From contig CAMAXV010000010.1 in assembly GCA_945862385.1 (NCBI GenBank), positions 23,711-87,710 of the forward strand: a stretch of DNA of 64,000 nt, in the 5' to 3' direction. Position 1 is the stretch's first letter, and the number at the start of each line of letters is the position of its first letter. This DNA is from Chitinophaga pinensis (GTDB lineage Bacteria; Bacteroidota; Bacteroidia; Chitinophagales; Chitinophagaceae). Positions 1-8,189 of the stretch are shown piece after piece. Under the pieces are notes generated by a model. That model was not told the origin of the DNA and made no database searches. It saw nothing but the letters and a program-made list of their open reading frames with translations. The translations under genes were made by a program, and so were the position numbers.

Positions 1-2
1 CG

Positions 3-611
3 ACCAGGATTTTGTATTTCTTTTTCCAGGGATTGGTTGTGCTGGCTCCGATTGTCATCACGGCCTGGACGGTTGTATCCCTGTTTAATTTTATAGACGA
101 TATCCTCCCTAATCTGTTGCATGTCTTATTTCCTGATTTTGTAGTACTGGATGCCAGGGGTTATCCCAAGAAGGTACCCGGGCTCGGTTTTCTTGTTGTA
201 GTGATGCTGGTTTTGATGGTTGGATATGTATCTTCTACTTTCATCGTAGGTAAACTCTTGCAATGGTTTGACAACATTCTGGAGCGCACACCTGGTATCA
301 AGATTATTTATTCCACAGTCAAGGATTTCCTGGAGGCCTTTGCAGGTAATAAAAGGAAATTCAACCAGCCGGTATTGGTTTCTATTGAGGCGGCAGATGT
401 TTGGCGAATCGGATTCATCACACAGCAGTCTATGGTCAATTTTGGACTGAAAGACCATGTAGCTGTTTATGTACCACACTCCTATGCTTTTTCAGGTGTA
501 ACTTTTCTGGTAACAGCAGACCGGATCAAAAAGATTGATGGCATCAATTCAGCAGAGGCACTAAAGTTTATCATATCGGGAGGTGTAACTGAGGTGGAGG
601 GGCATGAGTGA
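3..611 (+). CDS. DUF502 family membrane protein, 5' end outside window
   Basis: The reading frame is already open at the window edge and only a TTG lies near it, so the true start is upstream. Two hydrophobic segments are visible, one at the extreme N terminus and one around residues 55-75 (GLGFLVVVMLVLMVGY), followed by the family hallmark region with ERTPGIKIIYSTVKD. The C-terminal half is soluble, with IGFITQQS and a VYVPHSY stretch. The layout matches DUF502, a conserved inner-membrane family of unknown function. The gene is followed by a hairpin-forming repeat, not by a partner gene. Confidence 0.85.
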   Translation, partial: TRILYFFFQGLVVLAPIVITAWTVVSLFNFIDDILPNLLHVLFPDFVVLDARGYPKKVPGLGFLVVVMLVLMVGYVSSTFIVGKLLQWFDNILERTPGIKIIYSTVKDFLEAFAGNKRKFNQPVLVSIEAADVWRIGFITQQSMVNFGLKDHVAVYVPHSYAFSGVTFLVTADRIKKIDGINSAEALKFIISGGVTEVEGHE

Positions 612-712
612 ATGAGTTGAGAGAATTAAGTTGAGAGAGGTTAGTTGAGAGAATTAAGTTGAGAGAATTAAGTTGAGTTTCTCTCAACTCTAAACTTTCA
701 ACTTCAAACTAA
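612..712. repeat. Inverted 7-mer array (GTTGAGA ... TCTCAAC)
   Basis: Directly after the DUF502 stop, GTTGAGAGAATTAA-like units are repeated about four times and are followed by a short complementary stretch (CTCTCAACTCTAAAC). The two parts could fold into an imperfect hairpin. Arrays of the same units recur at 7966-8187 and 10396-10478, always between genes. No coding capacity is evident. Confidence 0.75.
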
Positions 713-806
713 AATAAATTTGTGCAGATGGGAAATGGGGTGGTATTGGCCGAATTGAATATGACTCTTAGGCATAGTGCTTGTGAGTCGCACAAAAAGT
801 TTAGAT

Positions 807-852
807 CCACCCCATCCGCCGCGGCGGACAGGCTCTGGCCAGGATGGGAATT
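807..852. repeat. GC-rich nested palindromic element, copy 1
   Basis: The outer arms CCCATCC (811-817) and GGATGGG (842-848) enclose the perfect inner palindrome TCCGCCGCGGCGGA and a GGCTCTGGCC hairpin. The flanks (CCAC before, AATTATTA after) resemble those of the copies at 17611, 36682 and 44375. The open frame of the next gene runs through it, but the encoded residues look unlike a protein N terminus. Confidence 0.6.
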
Positions 853-901
853 ATTAATATTAATAATAAAAAGGCAAGCGAAGTTCTTAGATTTCAAGTG
901 T

Positions 902-1924
902 TTGAGGGTGGCGTCATTTTTGTGGGTTTTAACTTTATTTATTAATCAGCAAGCAATTTGCGGGGATGACAATCGTCAGTGTTTGTGTGATAAAATGAAT
1001 GGAGAGAATCTCATTTTGTCAAATACGGTCAGCTGGGGGTTTTTCGGGCACCGGCATATTAACTACCACGCTGTTTTTCTCTTGCCACCCCAGATGATTC
1101 CTTTTTTCAAGAAACAAATTCGTTTCCTGGCAGACCATGCTACTGATCCGGATAAGCGGCGCTATGCGGTGAAAGAGGAGGCCCCACGGCATTATATTGA
1201 TATGGACCGTTACGGAGCAGCAGCAGATAGCCTTCCGGTAAGTTGGGAAAAAGCCAAAGTTGAATATGGCGAAGACAGCCTGAATGCCCATGGCATTGCA
1301 CCCTGGTGGATCATGGTCATGAAGGGCAGGTTGGTTAAGGCATTTCAAGGGGGCGATAAAGATGCGATCCTTAAAATATCAGCAGACATTGGTCACTATA
1401 TCGGGGATGTGCATGTGCCGCTACATGCGAGCAGCAACCACAACGGACAAAAAACGGATCAGCATGGCATCCATGGATTCTGGGAAAGCAGGCTGCCGGA
1501 ACTCTTTGCCGAAAAAGAATATGATCTCATCATCGGGAAAGCTGTTTATTTAAAAGATCCAGCCACATTTATCTGGCAGCGCGTTAGAGAAAGTGCAGCC
1601 GCTGCAGATACTGTTTTGCGCCTGGAAAAGGCATTGAGCCTTGCTTTCCCACCTGGGTCAAGGTTTGCGTATGAAACCCGGAATGGTGTTGTAACGCGCC
1701 AGTATGCCTCATCTTATGCAGCAGCATACCACAACAGTTTGTCTGGCATGGTAGAGCGCCGGATGAGACAGGCTATTTTTGCAGTGGCATCCTTCTGGTA
1801 CACTGCCTGGGTGGATGCTGGTCAGCCCAATTTAAGTATCTTTGCGGCGCTGCCTGCCATTCCACCTTTTAACCCATCTGCCGATGATACACAATTTCAA
1901 TGCGGGTCCGAGCATTCTCCCTAA
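902..1924 (+). CDS. S1/P1 nuclease / zinc-dependent phospholipase C-like secreted protein
   Basis: The frame is open from 722, but its first 60 codons cross a palindromic element. A TTG at 902 (or GTG at 908) directly precedes a signal-peptide-like segment (VASFLWVLTLFINQQAICG), so I place the start there. The mature part carries metal-ligand signatures of the S1/P1 and zinc phospholipase C fold: WGFFGHRHIN near the mature N terminus, HYIDMDRY, then HYIGDVHVPLHA with HGFWES downstream. Known members bind three zinc ions and cleave nucleic acid or phosphoesters outside the cytoplasm; the substrate here cannot be told. The last 41 bases overlap the serC start, so the two may be co-transcribed. 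Confidence 0.75.
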   Translation: MRVASFLWVLTLFINQQAICGDDNRQCLCDKMNGENLILSNTVSWGFFGHRHINYHAVFLLPPQMIPFFKKQIRFLADHATDPDKRRYAVKEEAPRHYIDMDRYGAAADSLPVSWEKAKVEYGEDSLNAHGIAPWWIMVMKGRLVKAFQGGDKDAILKISADIGHYIGDVHVPLHASSNHNGQKTDQHGIHGFWESRLPELFAEKEYDLIIGKAVYLKDPATFIWQRVRESAAAADTVLRLEKALSLAFPPGSRFAYETRNGVVTRQYASSYAAAYHNSLSGMVERRMRQAIFAVASFWYTAWVDAGQPNLSIFAALPAIPPFNPSADDTQFQCGSEHSP

Positions 1925-2951
1925 ACCGGTTTTTGAAGAAGCCAGCAGGGCGATACAGGATTTCAACGGAACAGGATTATCCATTTTAGAGATCGGGCAC
2001 CGTACGCCCTTGTTTGAAGCCGTGCTCGATGAAGCGGTTTCGCTTGTTAAAGAGCTTATGTTCCTCAACGAAAATAAGGAAGTGCTCTTCCTGCATGGAG
2101 GCGCATCAACCCAGTTTTTTCAGGTGCCCATGAACTTCCTTTCCCCGGATAAAAAGGCAGCTTACCTTGATGGAGGCGTATGGGGTTCGAAGGCTGTCAA
2201 AGAAGCGAAGTTATTCGGACCGGTAGATGTGGTGGCATCCTCAAAAGACAGGAACTACAGTTACATACCCAGCGGCTTCACTATCCCAACTGATGTTGCC
2301 TATTTTCATTATACAACCAACAATACCATCGAAGGCACTCAGATGCATGCCATCCCTGAAACCAGCGTACCGCTGATTGCAGACATGAGCAGTGATATCC
2401 TGAGCCGGGAGATGGATTTCAACCGATTTTGTTTCATTTATGCCGGTGCGCAGAAAAATATAGGTGCAGCAGGTGTTAACCTGGTTGTTGCGGATAAGTC
2501 GTTTTTGGAAACGGCCAATTCGAAACTGCCATCTATGCTCGATTACCGCCAGCATGTGGCCAATGGTTCCATGCTCAATACGCCACCGGTGTTTGCCATC
2601 TATGTGTGCCTCCTCACCCTTCGCTGGCTCAAAAGCATAGGTGGGGTTAAGGCTATTGAGGAAATAAACCTGCGTAAATCAGCCCTTTTATACAATACAT
2701 TGTCATCCCTCCCCATTTTTAACCTGCCTGTGGCAGAAGCTGACAGGAGTCACATGAATGCCGTTTTCACCATGGGTGATCCGGAGCTGGAAAAGATGTT
2801 CCTTGCACGCTGTAAGTCAGAAGACATGGTAGGCATTAAAGGCCACCGCAGTGTAGGTGGCTTCAGGGTTTCCATGTACAATGCACTTCCACTGGAAAGT
2901 GTGGAATCAATTACTGCATTGATGAAAGACTTCGCAAACAAACACGCATAA
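1884..2951 (+). CDS. serC: Phosphoserine aminotransferase
   Basis: The 355-residue protein starts MIHNFNAGPSILP, the classic SerC N terminus; the longer open frame from TTG 1842 adds residues unlike the family. The PLP-binding lysine lies in AGAQKNIGAAG, and HGGASTQFFQVPMN and GHRSVGGFRVSMYNALP are further family blocks. SerC transaminates 3-phosphohydroxypyruvate to O-phosphoserine in serine biosynthesis. The start lies inside the preceding nuclease gene, and a DUF1015 gene follows 11 bases after the stop. Confidence 0.96.
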   Translation: MIHNFNAGPSILPKPVFEEASRAIQDFNGTGLSILEIGHRTPLFEAVLDEAVSLVKELMFLNENKEVLFLHGGASTQFFQVPMNFLSPDKKAAYLDGGVWGSKAVKEAKLFGPVDVVASSKDRNYSYIPSGFTIPTDVAYFHYTTNNTIEGTQMHAIPETSVPLIADMSSDILSREMDFNRFCFIYAGAQKNIGAAGVNLVVADKSFLETANSKLPSMLDYRQHVANGSMLNTPPVFAIYVCLLTLRWLKSIGGVKAIEEINLRKSALLYNTLSSLPIFNLPVAEADRSHMNAVFTMGDPELEKMFLARCKSEDMVGIKGHRSVGGFRVSMYNALPLESVESITALMKDFANKHA

Positions 2952-2962
2952 CAACATAGCAA

Positions 2963-4189
2963 ATGGCAAAAATATTCCCTTTTCGTGCGCTAAGACCTCA
3001 GCCAGATCAGGCATCAGCAGTAGCAGCGCCACCTTATGATGTCCTCTCCAGCGATGAGGCCAGGCAGGCAGTGACAGGTTCACCCAATTCTTTCCTGCAT
3101 GTTACGAAGTCTGAAGTAGACATGCCCGCTGACCTGAGTATTTATGATGAATCAGTCTATGCGAAAGCAAGATTGAATCTCTCTGACATGATTAGCCGCG
3201 GTTTGTTGTTTCAGGATGAAAATCCCTGTTACTACATTTACGAGCTGGTCATGGATGGCAGGAGTCAGACCGGACTGGTTTGCTGTTCATCAGTAGATGA
3301 TTATGAAAATGATATCATCAAGAAGCATGAGTTCACCCGTCCTGAGAAAGAGCAGGACCGCATCAACCACATCCGCATCACCGGTGCCCAGACTGGTAAT
3401 GTATTTCTGGCTTACCGCAATGTGGCCGCTATGGATACATTGATCAGTCAGTGGAAGTTGAACCATTCACCCGTATATGATTTTACTGCAGCTGATGGGA
3501 TTAGTCACCGCATCTGGGTGGTGAATGAAGCTGACATAGTTGAAGCCATCAGTGCTATTTTTGAGCAGGATGTTCCCCATACCTATATAGCAGACGGACA
3601 TCACCGGGCTGCCAGTGCAGCTAAGGTGAGAAAAGCGTTGGGTGAAGCAGCGGGGCCAGAAGCAGATAGTTTTTTGACCACACTTTTTCCAGCCAACGAG
3701 TTGAAAATCATGCCCTATAACAGGGTGGTAAAGGATTTAAACGGACTTGAAGCAGGAGAGTTAATCAGTGCTTTACAGGATGATTTCATGGTATCCAGTT
3801 CAGATAAAGCAGTTGATCCGCCTGCCTTGCATGAGTTTGGTATGTACCTGGAAGGACAGTGGTATCACCTCACAGCCTTGGAAGGCACTTATACGGATGA
3901 TCCGATTGGCGTGCTCGATGTGAGTATTTTATCTAATTTGGTTCTGGAAAAGCTTTTGGATATAGCAGATCAGCGAACAGACAAGAGAATAGATTTTGTA
4001 GGTGGCATCAGAGGTTTGCAGGAACTGGAGCGCAGGGTTGACAGTGGCGAGATGAAGGTGGCATTCAGTTTTTATCCCGTTAGTATTGAGCAGTTGTTTG
4101 ATATAGCAGACAGTGGAAATGTCATGCCTCCGAAGAGTACCTGGTTTGAACCAAAGCTCAGGGATGGATTGTTGACACACCTGATCTGA
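2963..4189 (+). CDS. DUF1015 family protein
   Basis: This 408-residue protein is of usual family length. It has the N-terminal AVAAPPYDVLSSDEAR block, HEFTRPEKEQDRINH, and the central family signature ADGHHRAASA. The ATG lies 11 bases after serC, so they are probably one operon. DUF1015 genes often neighbour serine-pathway genes; a role linked to serine or PLP metabolism is an inference, as the biochemical function is not established. No signal peptide or membrane segment is visible. Confidence 0.88.
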   Translation: MAKIFPFRALRPQPDQASAVAAPPYDVLSSDEARQAVTGSPNSFLHVTKSEVDMPADLSIYDESVYAKARLNLSDMISRGLLFQDENPCYYIYELVMDGRSQTGLVCCSSVDDYENDIIKKHEFTRPEKEQDRINHIRITGAQTGNVFLAYRNVAAMDTLISQWKLNHSPVYDFTAADGISHRIWVVNEADIVEAISAIFEQDVPHTYIADGHHRAASAAKVRKALGEAAGPEADSFLTTLFPANELKIMPYNRVVKDLNGLEAGELISALQDDFMVSSSDKAVDPPALHEFGMYLEGQWYHLTALEGTYTDDPIGVLDVSILSNLVLEKLLDIADQRTDKRIDFVGGIRGLQELERRVDSGEMKVAFSFYPVSIEQLFDIADSGNVMPPKSTWFEPKLRDGLLTHLI

Positions 4190-4212
4190 GGATTAAGTTG
4201 TAAATTCATCCT

Positions 4213-4220
4213 TAACTTTG
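4213..4220 (+). promoter_or_regulatory. Probable -7 element (TAnnTTTG)
   Basis: TAACTTTG matches the Bacteroidetes -7 consensus exactly and lies 15 bases before the ATG at 4236. No TTG stands at the ideal -33 spacing. Confidence 0.4.
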
Positions 4221-4235
4221 TTCCAATATATTCCT

Positions 4236-5246
4236 ATGCGTCACCTGATAGCCATTATTTTGCTCTTTAGTGTGCAGCAGCTTGCTGCCCAGCAGCCCTC
4301 TGTGAAGCAGCTGCGTGAGACAGCACTCAATTTTCAGCGTCAGGAAGATTTTGGCAATGCACTCATGATTTTGTCTCGTGCCCTGGAAATGGAGCCTTTG
4401 AATCTTTCCCTGCTAAAGGATATTGCCAATACCCTTTACCTGGCCGGTGACTACAAGCAGGCTGCTAGCCGGGTTTTGCCGTTGACAGACAGGACTGATG
4501 CAGACGAGCAGGTGTTTCAGATTGCCGGAGATATTTTTACCATTCAGGAAGATTGGAAGCAGGCTGACAAGGTTTACAAAAAAGGGTTGAAGAAATTTCC
4601 ATTGAGTGGTCCGCTTTACAGCAAATATGGCGAGATGTTTTGGCTGCAGGAGAAACCTGCTGATGCCATTGCACAATGGGAAAACGGGTTGAAGGCAGAT
4701 CCTGCTTATCCCCTGAATTATTACCATGCTGCCAAGTTTTATTTCACCACTGCAGACAAGGCCAGGAGCATCGTTTACGGTGAAATCTTTATAAACCAGG
4801 AAAGCTTTACGGCCAGAACAGCAGAGGTCAAAGTGTTATTACTCGAATCGTACAAGCGGGTGTATATGAGTGGTGACAATAAGAAATTTTATGTAAAGGA
4901 AGCAACACCCTTTGAAACCAAGGTGCTGGCTATACTCAATAAACAGACAGAGTGGGCTTTGCGTGGCATCACACCAGACAACCTGCTGGCCATCAGAACC
5001 CGGTTCATTACCGACTGGTTTGAGGATGAAGCATCAGCACGCTTTCCGTTTCAGTTGTTTGAGCTCCATCGCAACCTCCTTCGGGAAGGGTTATTTGAAG
5101 CATACAACCAATGGATTTTCGGCATAGCTGCCGACCCCAATGGATATCAGTTTTGGGCCAGGACCCATGAAGAGGAGCAGGCCCGCTACTCGCTCTACCA
5201 GCGCAATAAACTCTTCAAAATGCCTCCCGGGCAGTATTATTTTTGA
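4236..5246 (+). CDS. Exported TPR-repeat protein
   Basis: Starting at MRHLIAIILLF, the protein has a signal peptide cut after LAAQQ, followed by several 34-residue helical repeats (for example NALMILSRALEMEPLN and DAIAQWENGLKADPAYPLNYY) typical of TPR scaffolds. The C-terminal third is not repeat-like and ends NKLFKMPPGQYYF. These last codons are duplicated 0.9 kb downstream, across the higBA cassette. The ORF could start 18 bases earlier, but this ATG precedes the signal peptide. Confidence 0.8.
   Translation: MRHLIAIILLFSVQQLAAQQPSVKQLRETALNFQRQEDFGNALMILSRALEMEPLNLSLLKDIANTLYLAGDYKQAASRVLPLTDRTDADEQVFQIAGDIFTIQEDWKQADKVYKKGLKKFPLSGPLYSKYGEMFWLQEKPADAIAQWENGLKADPAYPLNYYHAAKFYFTTADKARSIVYGEIFINQESFTARTAEVKVLLLESYKRVYMSGDNKKFYVKEATPFETKVLAILNKQTEWALRGITPDNLLAIRTRFITDWFEDEASARFPFQLFELHRNLLREGLFEAYNQWIFGIAADPNGYQFWARTHEEEQARYSLYQRNKLFKMPPGQYYF
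5214..5244 (+). repeat. 31-bp direct repeat flanking higBA, left copy (coding)
   Basis: These are the last sense codons of the TPR gene (FKMPPGQYYF). The identical 31 bases recur at 6121-6151. Similarity continues 5' with synonymous-type changes (AATAAACTC versus AATAAGTTG). Confidence 0.9.
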
Positions 5247-5366
5247 GGAGATTGAACTCTTTGTTTAGCCAGTTTACAAAAGGTTTTTTCTACTTAACAG
5301 TGTAAGAATCCAAATGTCTTGACCCATTAGTAAGATTATTTAAAAGTTAGATTTAAAACAAATACT

Positions 5367-5389
5367 TACTTTTGGCGTTAGTAACGTTA
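5367..5389 (+). promoter_or_regulatory. higBA promoter with overlapping palindromic operator
   Basis: TACTTTTG at 5367-5374 is a perfect TAnnTTTG -7 box. Immediately downstream the palindrome CGTTA-G-TAACG (5376-5386) overlaps a second one, TAACGTTA (5382-5389), at the expected transcription start. Autorepression by the HigA-type antitoxin at such a site is family knowledge; use of this site is inferred. Confidence 0.5.
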
Positions 5390-5399
5390 ATCAGCATTA

Positions 5400-5681
5400 A
5401 TGATCAAAAATTTTGCCGATAAAGAATCCGAAAAAATTTGGAAAGGTATTCGGTCGAAAAAATTGCCAAATGAGATTCAAGATGTTGCGCGCAGAAAATT
5501 AAGAATGATCAATAATGCTTCAGATGTAAATGATCTTCGTATCCCTCCTGCTAACAGACTTGAGAAACTCAAAGGTAATCTTCAAGACTACTTTAGTATT
5601 CGGATTAACAATCAATGGAGGATCATTTTTAAATGGATTAATAATGATGCGTACGATATTACAATAGTAGATTATCATTAA
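5400..5681 (+). CDS. higB: HigB-type RelE/ParE-superfamily toxin
   Basis: The 93-residue protein has the HigB layout: ADKESEKIWKG at the start, the conserved LRIPPANRLEKLKG loop, and the terminal YFSIRINNQWRIIFKW strand pair carrying the arginines usual for ribosome-dependent mRNA cleavage. It precedes its antitoxin by 10 bases, the toxin-first order typical of higBA. It sits in a cassette bounded by a 31-bp direct repeat, suggesting acquisition as a unit. Confidence 0.92.
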   Translation: MIKNFADKESEKIWKGIRSKKLPNEIQDVARRKLRMINNASDVNDLRIPPANRLEKLKGNLQDYFSIRINNQWRIIFKWINNDAYDITIVDYH

Positions 5682-5691
5682 TTGAACAGAT

Positions 5692-5991
5692 ATGGAAAAG
5701 CTTAAAAATATTCACCCGGGTGAAATTCTAATTGAAGAATTTTTAATTCCGATGGAGATTTCCGCATATCGTTTAGCAAAGGAAACCTTTCTTCCCCAAA
5801 CCCGCATTTCTGAAATTATCAAGGGTAATCGAAGAGTTACTGCGGATACGGCGATTCGATTTGCTAAATTTTTCGGAACAAGCGCCAAGTTTTGGTTAGG
5901 TCTTCAGGATGATTATGATTTAGAGGAAGAGCAAAATCAAAAAAAGCAAGTGTTTAATAATATCAAACCAATAGAAGGGAATGCTGCATAA
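5692..5991 (+). CDS. higA: HigA-type antitoxin, XRE-family HTH
   Basis: The 99-residue protein opens with the HigA signature IHPGEILIEEFL, followed by a helix-turn-helix (AYRLAKETFLPQTRISEIIKG) and SAKFWLGLQDDYDLE. The family neutralises HigB and represses its own promoter; the palindromes at 5376-5389 are the likely operator. It ends 129 bases before the right direct repeat. Confidence 0.93.
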   Translation: MEKLKNIHPGEILIEEFLIPMEISAYRLAKETFLPQTRISEIIKGNRRVTADTAIRFAKFFGTSAKFWLGLQDDYDLEEEQNQKKQVFNNIKPIEGNAA

Positions 5992-6120
5992 AAGCATTTA
6001 AACAATATTGTCCTACCATGCCAGATGTTCTGGACAACACAGCGCGTTGAGCACAACGCTCTGCTAAAAAGAGCTTAATAGCATGGGACCTGTGCTTACC
6101 ATTACTAGCCCAATAAGTTG

Positions 6121-6151
6121 TTCAAAATGCCTCCCGGGCAGTATTATTTTT
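6121..6151 (+). repeat. 31-bp direct repeat flanking higBA, right copy (displaced gene tail)
   Basis: Identical to 5214-5244. Read in the TPR frame it encodes NKLFKMPPGQYYF followed by TAA, but a TAG lies a few codons upstream, so it is a remnant and not a gene. The preceding bases align with the TPR gene with mismatches. This is consistent with a displaced original 3' end after insertion. Confidence 0.85.
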
Positions 6152-6165
6152 AATAATAATGCAGG

Positions 6166-7953
6166 CTATGCATAAATCCCCTCAATCACATCTTCATACT
6201 TGCTCATGATGACCTTTCTTTTCAGCTTTAGTGTTGGAGTGAGTTCTCCACCGTTGATAGTCCATTCCGCATTGAGCAGCTCGAATTTCTTCACCTGTTC
6301 AACGGGGTTGAACTGGAGGTTAAATCTTTCCACAATGGTTTTATAATGCTCAAGTACCTTGGGATTGTTGAGTATTTTATCTGCTGAAGAGGTATCTACA
6401 TCATTCTTTTCGCACCAGCTCCTGAGGCTTTCCATGGATGGAACAATGAGGGCTGCTGTGAACTTGCGTTCTGCTCCTACCACCATCATCTGTTCGATAT
6501 AGGGTGATTCCTTCATCTTGTTCTCTATGGGCTGCGGTGCCACATATTTGCCACCACTGGTCTTAAAGATTTCTTTCTTCCTGTCGGTTATCTTCAGGAA
6601 ATCGCCTTCAGTCCAAACTCCGATATCTCCCGTATGGAACCATCCTTCACTGTCTATACATTCTGCGGTGAGGTCAGGCCTTTTGTAGTATCCCAGCATC
6701 ACATTGGAACCTTGGCAGCAGATTTCTCCGTCTTCAGCGAGTTTGACGGTAACATTACGGATGACTTTACCCACTGTGCCAAAGCGTCTGCCGCCGGCAT
6801 CGAATCGGTTTACGCTGATAACAGGAGATGTTTCGGTGAGACCATAACCTTCCATCACCACAATTTTGGCAGCAGTGAAAACACGGAGTAAACGAACCTG
6901 ACATGCTGCTGCGCCTGTTACAATCGCCCTGACTTGACCCCCAAGGCCTTCCCGCCATTTGGAAAAAATGAGTTTATTGGCAATGGCGAGTTGAATATTG
7001 TAGAATAATCCAAGGTTCTTGTCCACCTCATACCTGTTACCCACAGATACCGCCCAGAAGAAAAGGGTTTTCTTGATTCCGGTAAGCTCTCTTCCCTTGT
7101 TGATAATCCTTTCATATACTTTTTCAAGAAGCCGGGGTACAGTAGAAAACAGGCTGGGTTTGACTTCTCTAAGGTTGTCTCCGATTGTATCCAGGCTTTC
7201 TGCATAGTATATGGAAACACCTCTGTACAAGTAGATATAGCTGACAACCCTTTCAAAGATATGGTTCAGTGGCAGAAAGCTGAGGGAGCGGTCTTTGGGT
7301 CCACATACTGGTTCCAGGATCTCCTCCACATTCATAATGTTATCAAGGATGTTGTGGTGACTTAGCATGACCCCTTTAGGAAATCCGGTAGTTCCTGAAG
7401 TGTAGAGTATTGTTGCCAGTTCTTCAGCTTTGACTTTGTCTTTTGTAGCCTGTAAATGTTGTATTTCTTCTTCAGTGCCGGTATGCAGGAGGTCTTTCCA
7501 GTGCAGCGCCTGCTGGATTTCATTGAATGTGTATACGGCCTGCACTGTGGGGGTAGCGTGGCGGATCGACTGCACCTTTTCGTAAAGTTCCTTATCACTC
7601 ACAAACACCAGTTTAACTGACGCATCGTTCAGGATGAACTCCAGCTCATTGACATTGATGGTTGGGTAGATAGGCGTAAGGACAGCACCGGATTGCTGAA
7701 CGGCCATATCCAGAATCAGCCACTCCGGACGATTGTTGCTGAGTACAGCTATTTTGTCGCGGCCTTCGATGGTGCCATCCTGAAAACCAATTCCAGCTTT
7801 CATCAACCCCATACTCAGGCTGTCGACCAAGCGTTTGACATCCTTGGTTCTGTATTTCTTCCACACGCCATCTTCCTTGGCGGCGAGCATGTCTTCCTGA
7901 GGAAACTGGGCCATTTGCCAGTCAATGCAGTCGAATAGTCTTTTTGGAGTCAT
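6166..7953 (-). CDS. Long-chain acyl-CoA synthetase (AMP-forming)
   Basis: The 595-residue ANL-superfamily enzyme has the P-loop-like ILYTSGTTGFPKGVMLSHHN around residues 180-200, VVMEGYGLTETSPVI, the GWFHTGDIG block and the hinge/lysine region TDRKKEIFKTSGGKYVAPQPIE. It lacks a signal peptide. It activates fatty acids to acyl-CoA through an acyl-adenylate; chain length cannot be judged. It belongs to the FAA1/FadD15-like subset (LSFLPLNHIFERV), also annotated as long-chain-fatty-acid-CoA ligase. It stands alone between the higBA cassette and a repeat array. Confidence 0.92.
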   Translation of the reverse strand: MTPKRLFDCIDWQMAQFPQEDMLAAKEDGVWKKYRTKDVKRLVDSLSMGLMKAGIGFQDGTIEGRDKIAVLSNNRPEWLILDMAVQQSGAVLTPIYPTINVNELEFILNDASVKLVFVSDKELYEKVQSIRHATPTVQAVYTFNEIQQALHWKDLLHTGTEEEIQHLQATKDKVKAEELATILYTSGTTGFPKGVMLSHHNILDNIMNVEEILEPVCGPKDRSLSFLPLNHIFERVVSYIYLYRGVSIYYAESLDTIGDNLREVKPSLFSTVPRLLEKVYERIINKGRELTGIKKTLFFWAVSVGNRYEVDKNLGLFYNIQLAIANKLIFSKWREGLGGQVRAIVTGAAACQVRLLRVFTAAKIVVMEGYGLTETSPVISVNRFDAGGRRFGTVGKVIRNVTVKLAEDGEICCQGSNVMLGYYKRPDLTAECIDSEGWFHTGDIGVWTEGDFLKITDRKKEIFKTSGGKYVAPQPIENKMKESPYIEQMMVVGAERKFTAALIVPSMESLRSWCEKNDVDTSSADKILNNPKVLEHYKTIVERFNLQFNPVEQVKKFELLNAEWTINGGELTPTLKLKRKVIMSKYEDVIEGIYA

Positions 7954-7965
7954 ATGGGCAAGTGT

Positions 7966-8187
7966 AGTTGAGGGTGAGTAGTTGAGAGTGAGTAGTTGAG
8001 AGTTGAGAGTTGAAAGTTGAGAGTTGAGAGTTGAGAGTTGAGAAAAATGGTTTGAAATGAAGATAATTAGAAATTACAAAATATTCAACTTTCAACTAAA
8101 CTCTCTCAACTCCCTCTATTTACTCTCATCTCTCAACTTTCAACTAAACTCTCCTGCCTTTGGCAGGCAAGCTCAACTAAATTCTCT
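7966..8187. repeat. Long inverted 7-mer array
   Basis: The left part (about 7966-8043) consists of GTTGAGA/GTTGAAA units in near-perfect tandem. The right part (about 8090-8187) consists of complementary CTCAACT/TTCAACT units, interrupted by a CCTGCC-TTT-GGCAGG hairpin at about 8153-8167. The halves could pair into a long stem. It fills the gap between the acyl-CoA synthetase start and the peptidase stop; I see no gene here. Confidence 0.8.
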
Positions 8188-8189
8188 CA

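Noticed and set aside
722..901. N-terminal 60 codons of the open frame leading into the S1/P1-like protein
   Set aside because: They translate a GC-rich palindrome and precede the signal peptide; no family resemblance.
7966..8187. CRISPR-like array
   Set aside because: Units are 7 bases with no unique spacers and no cas genes.
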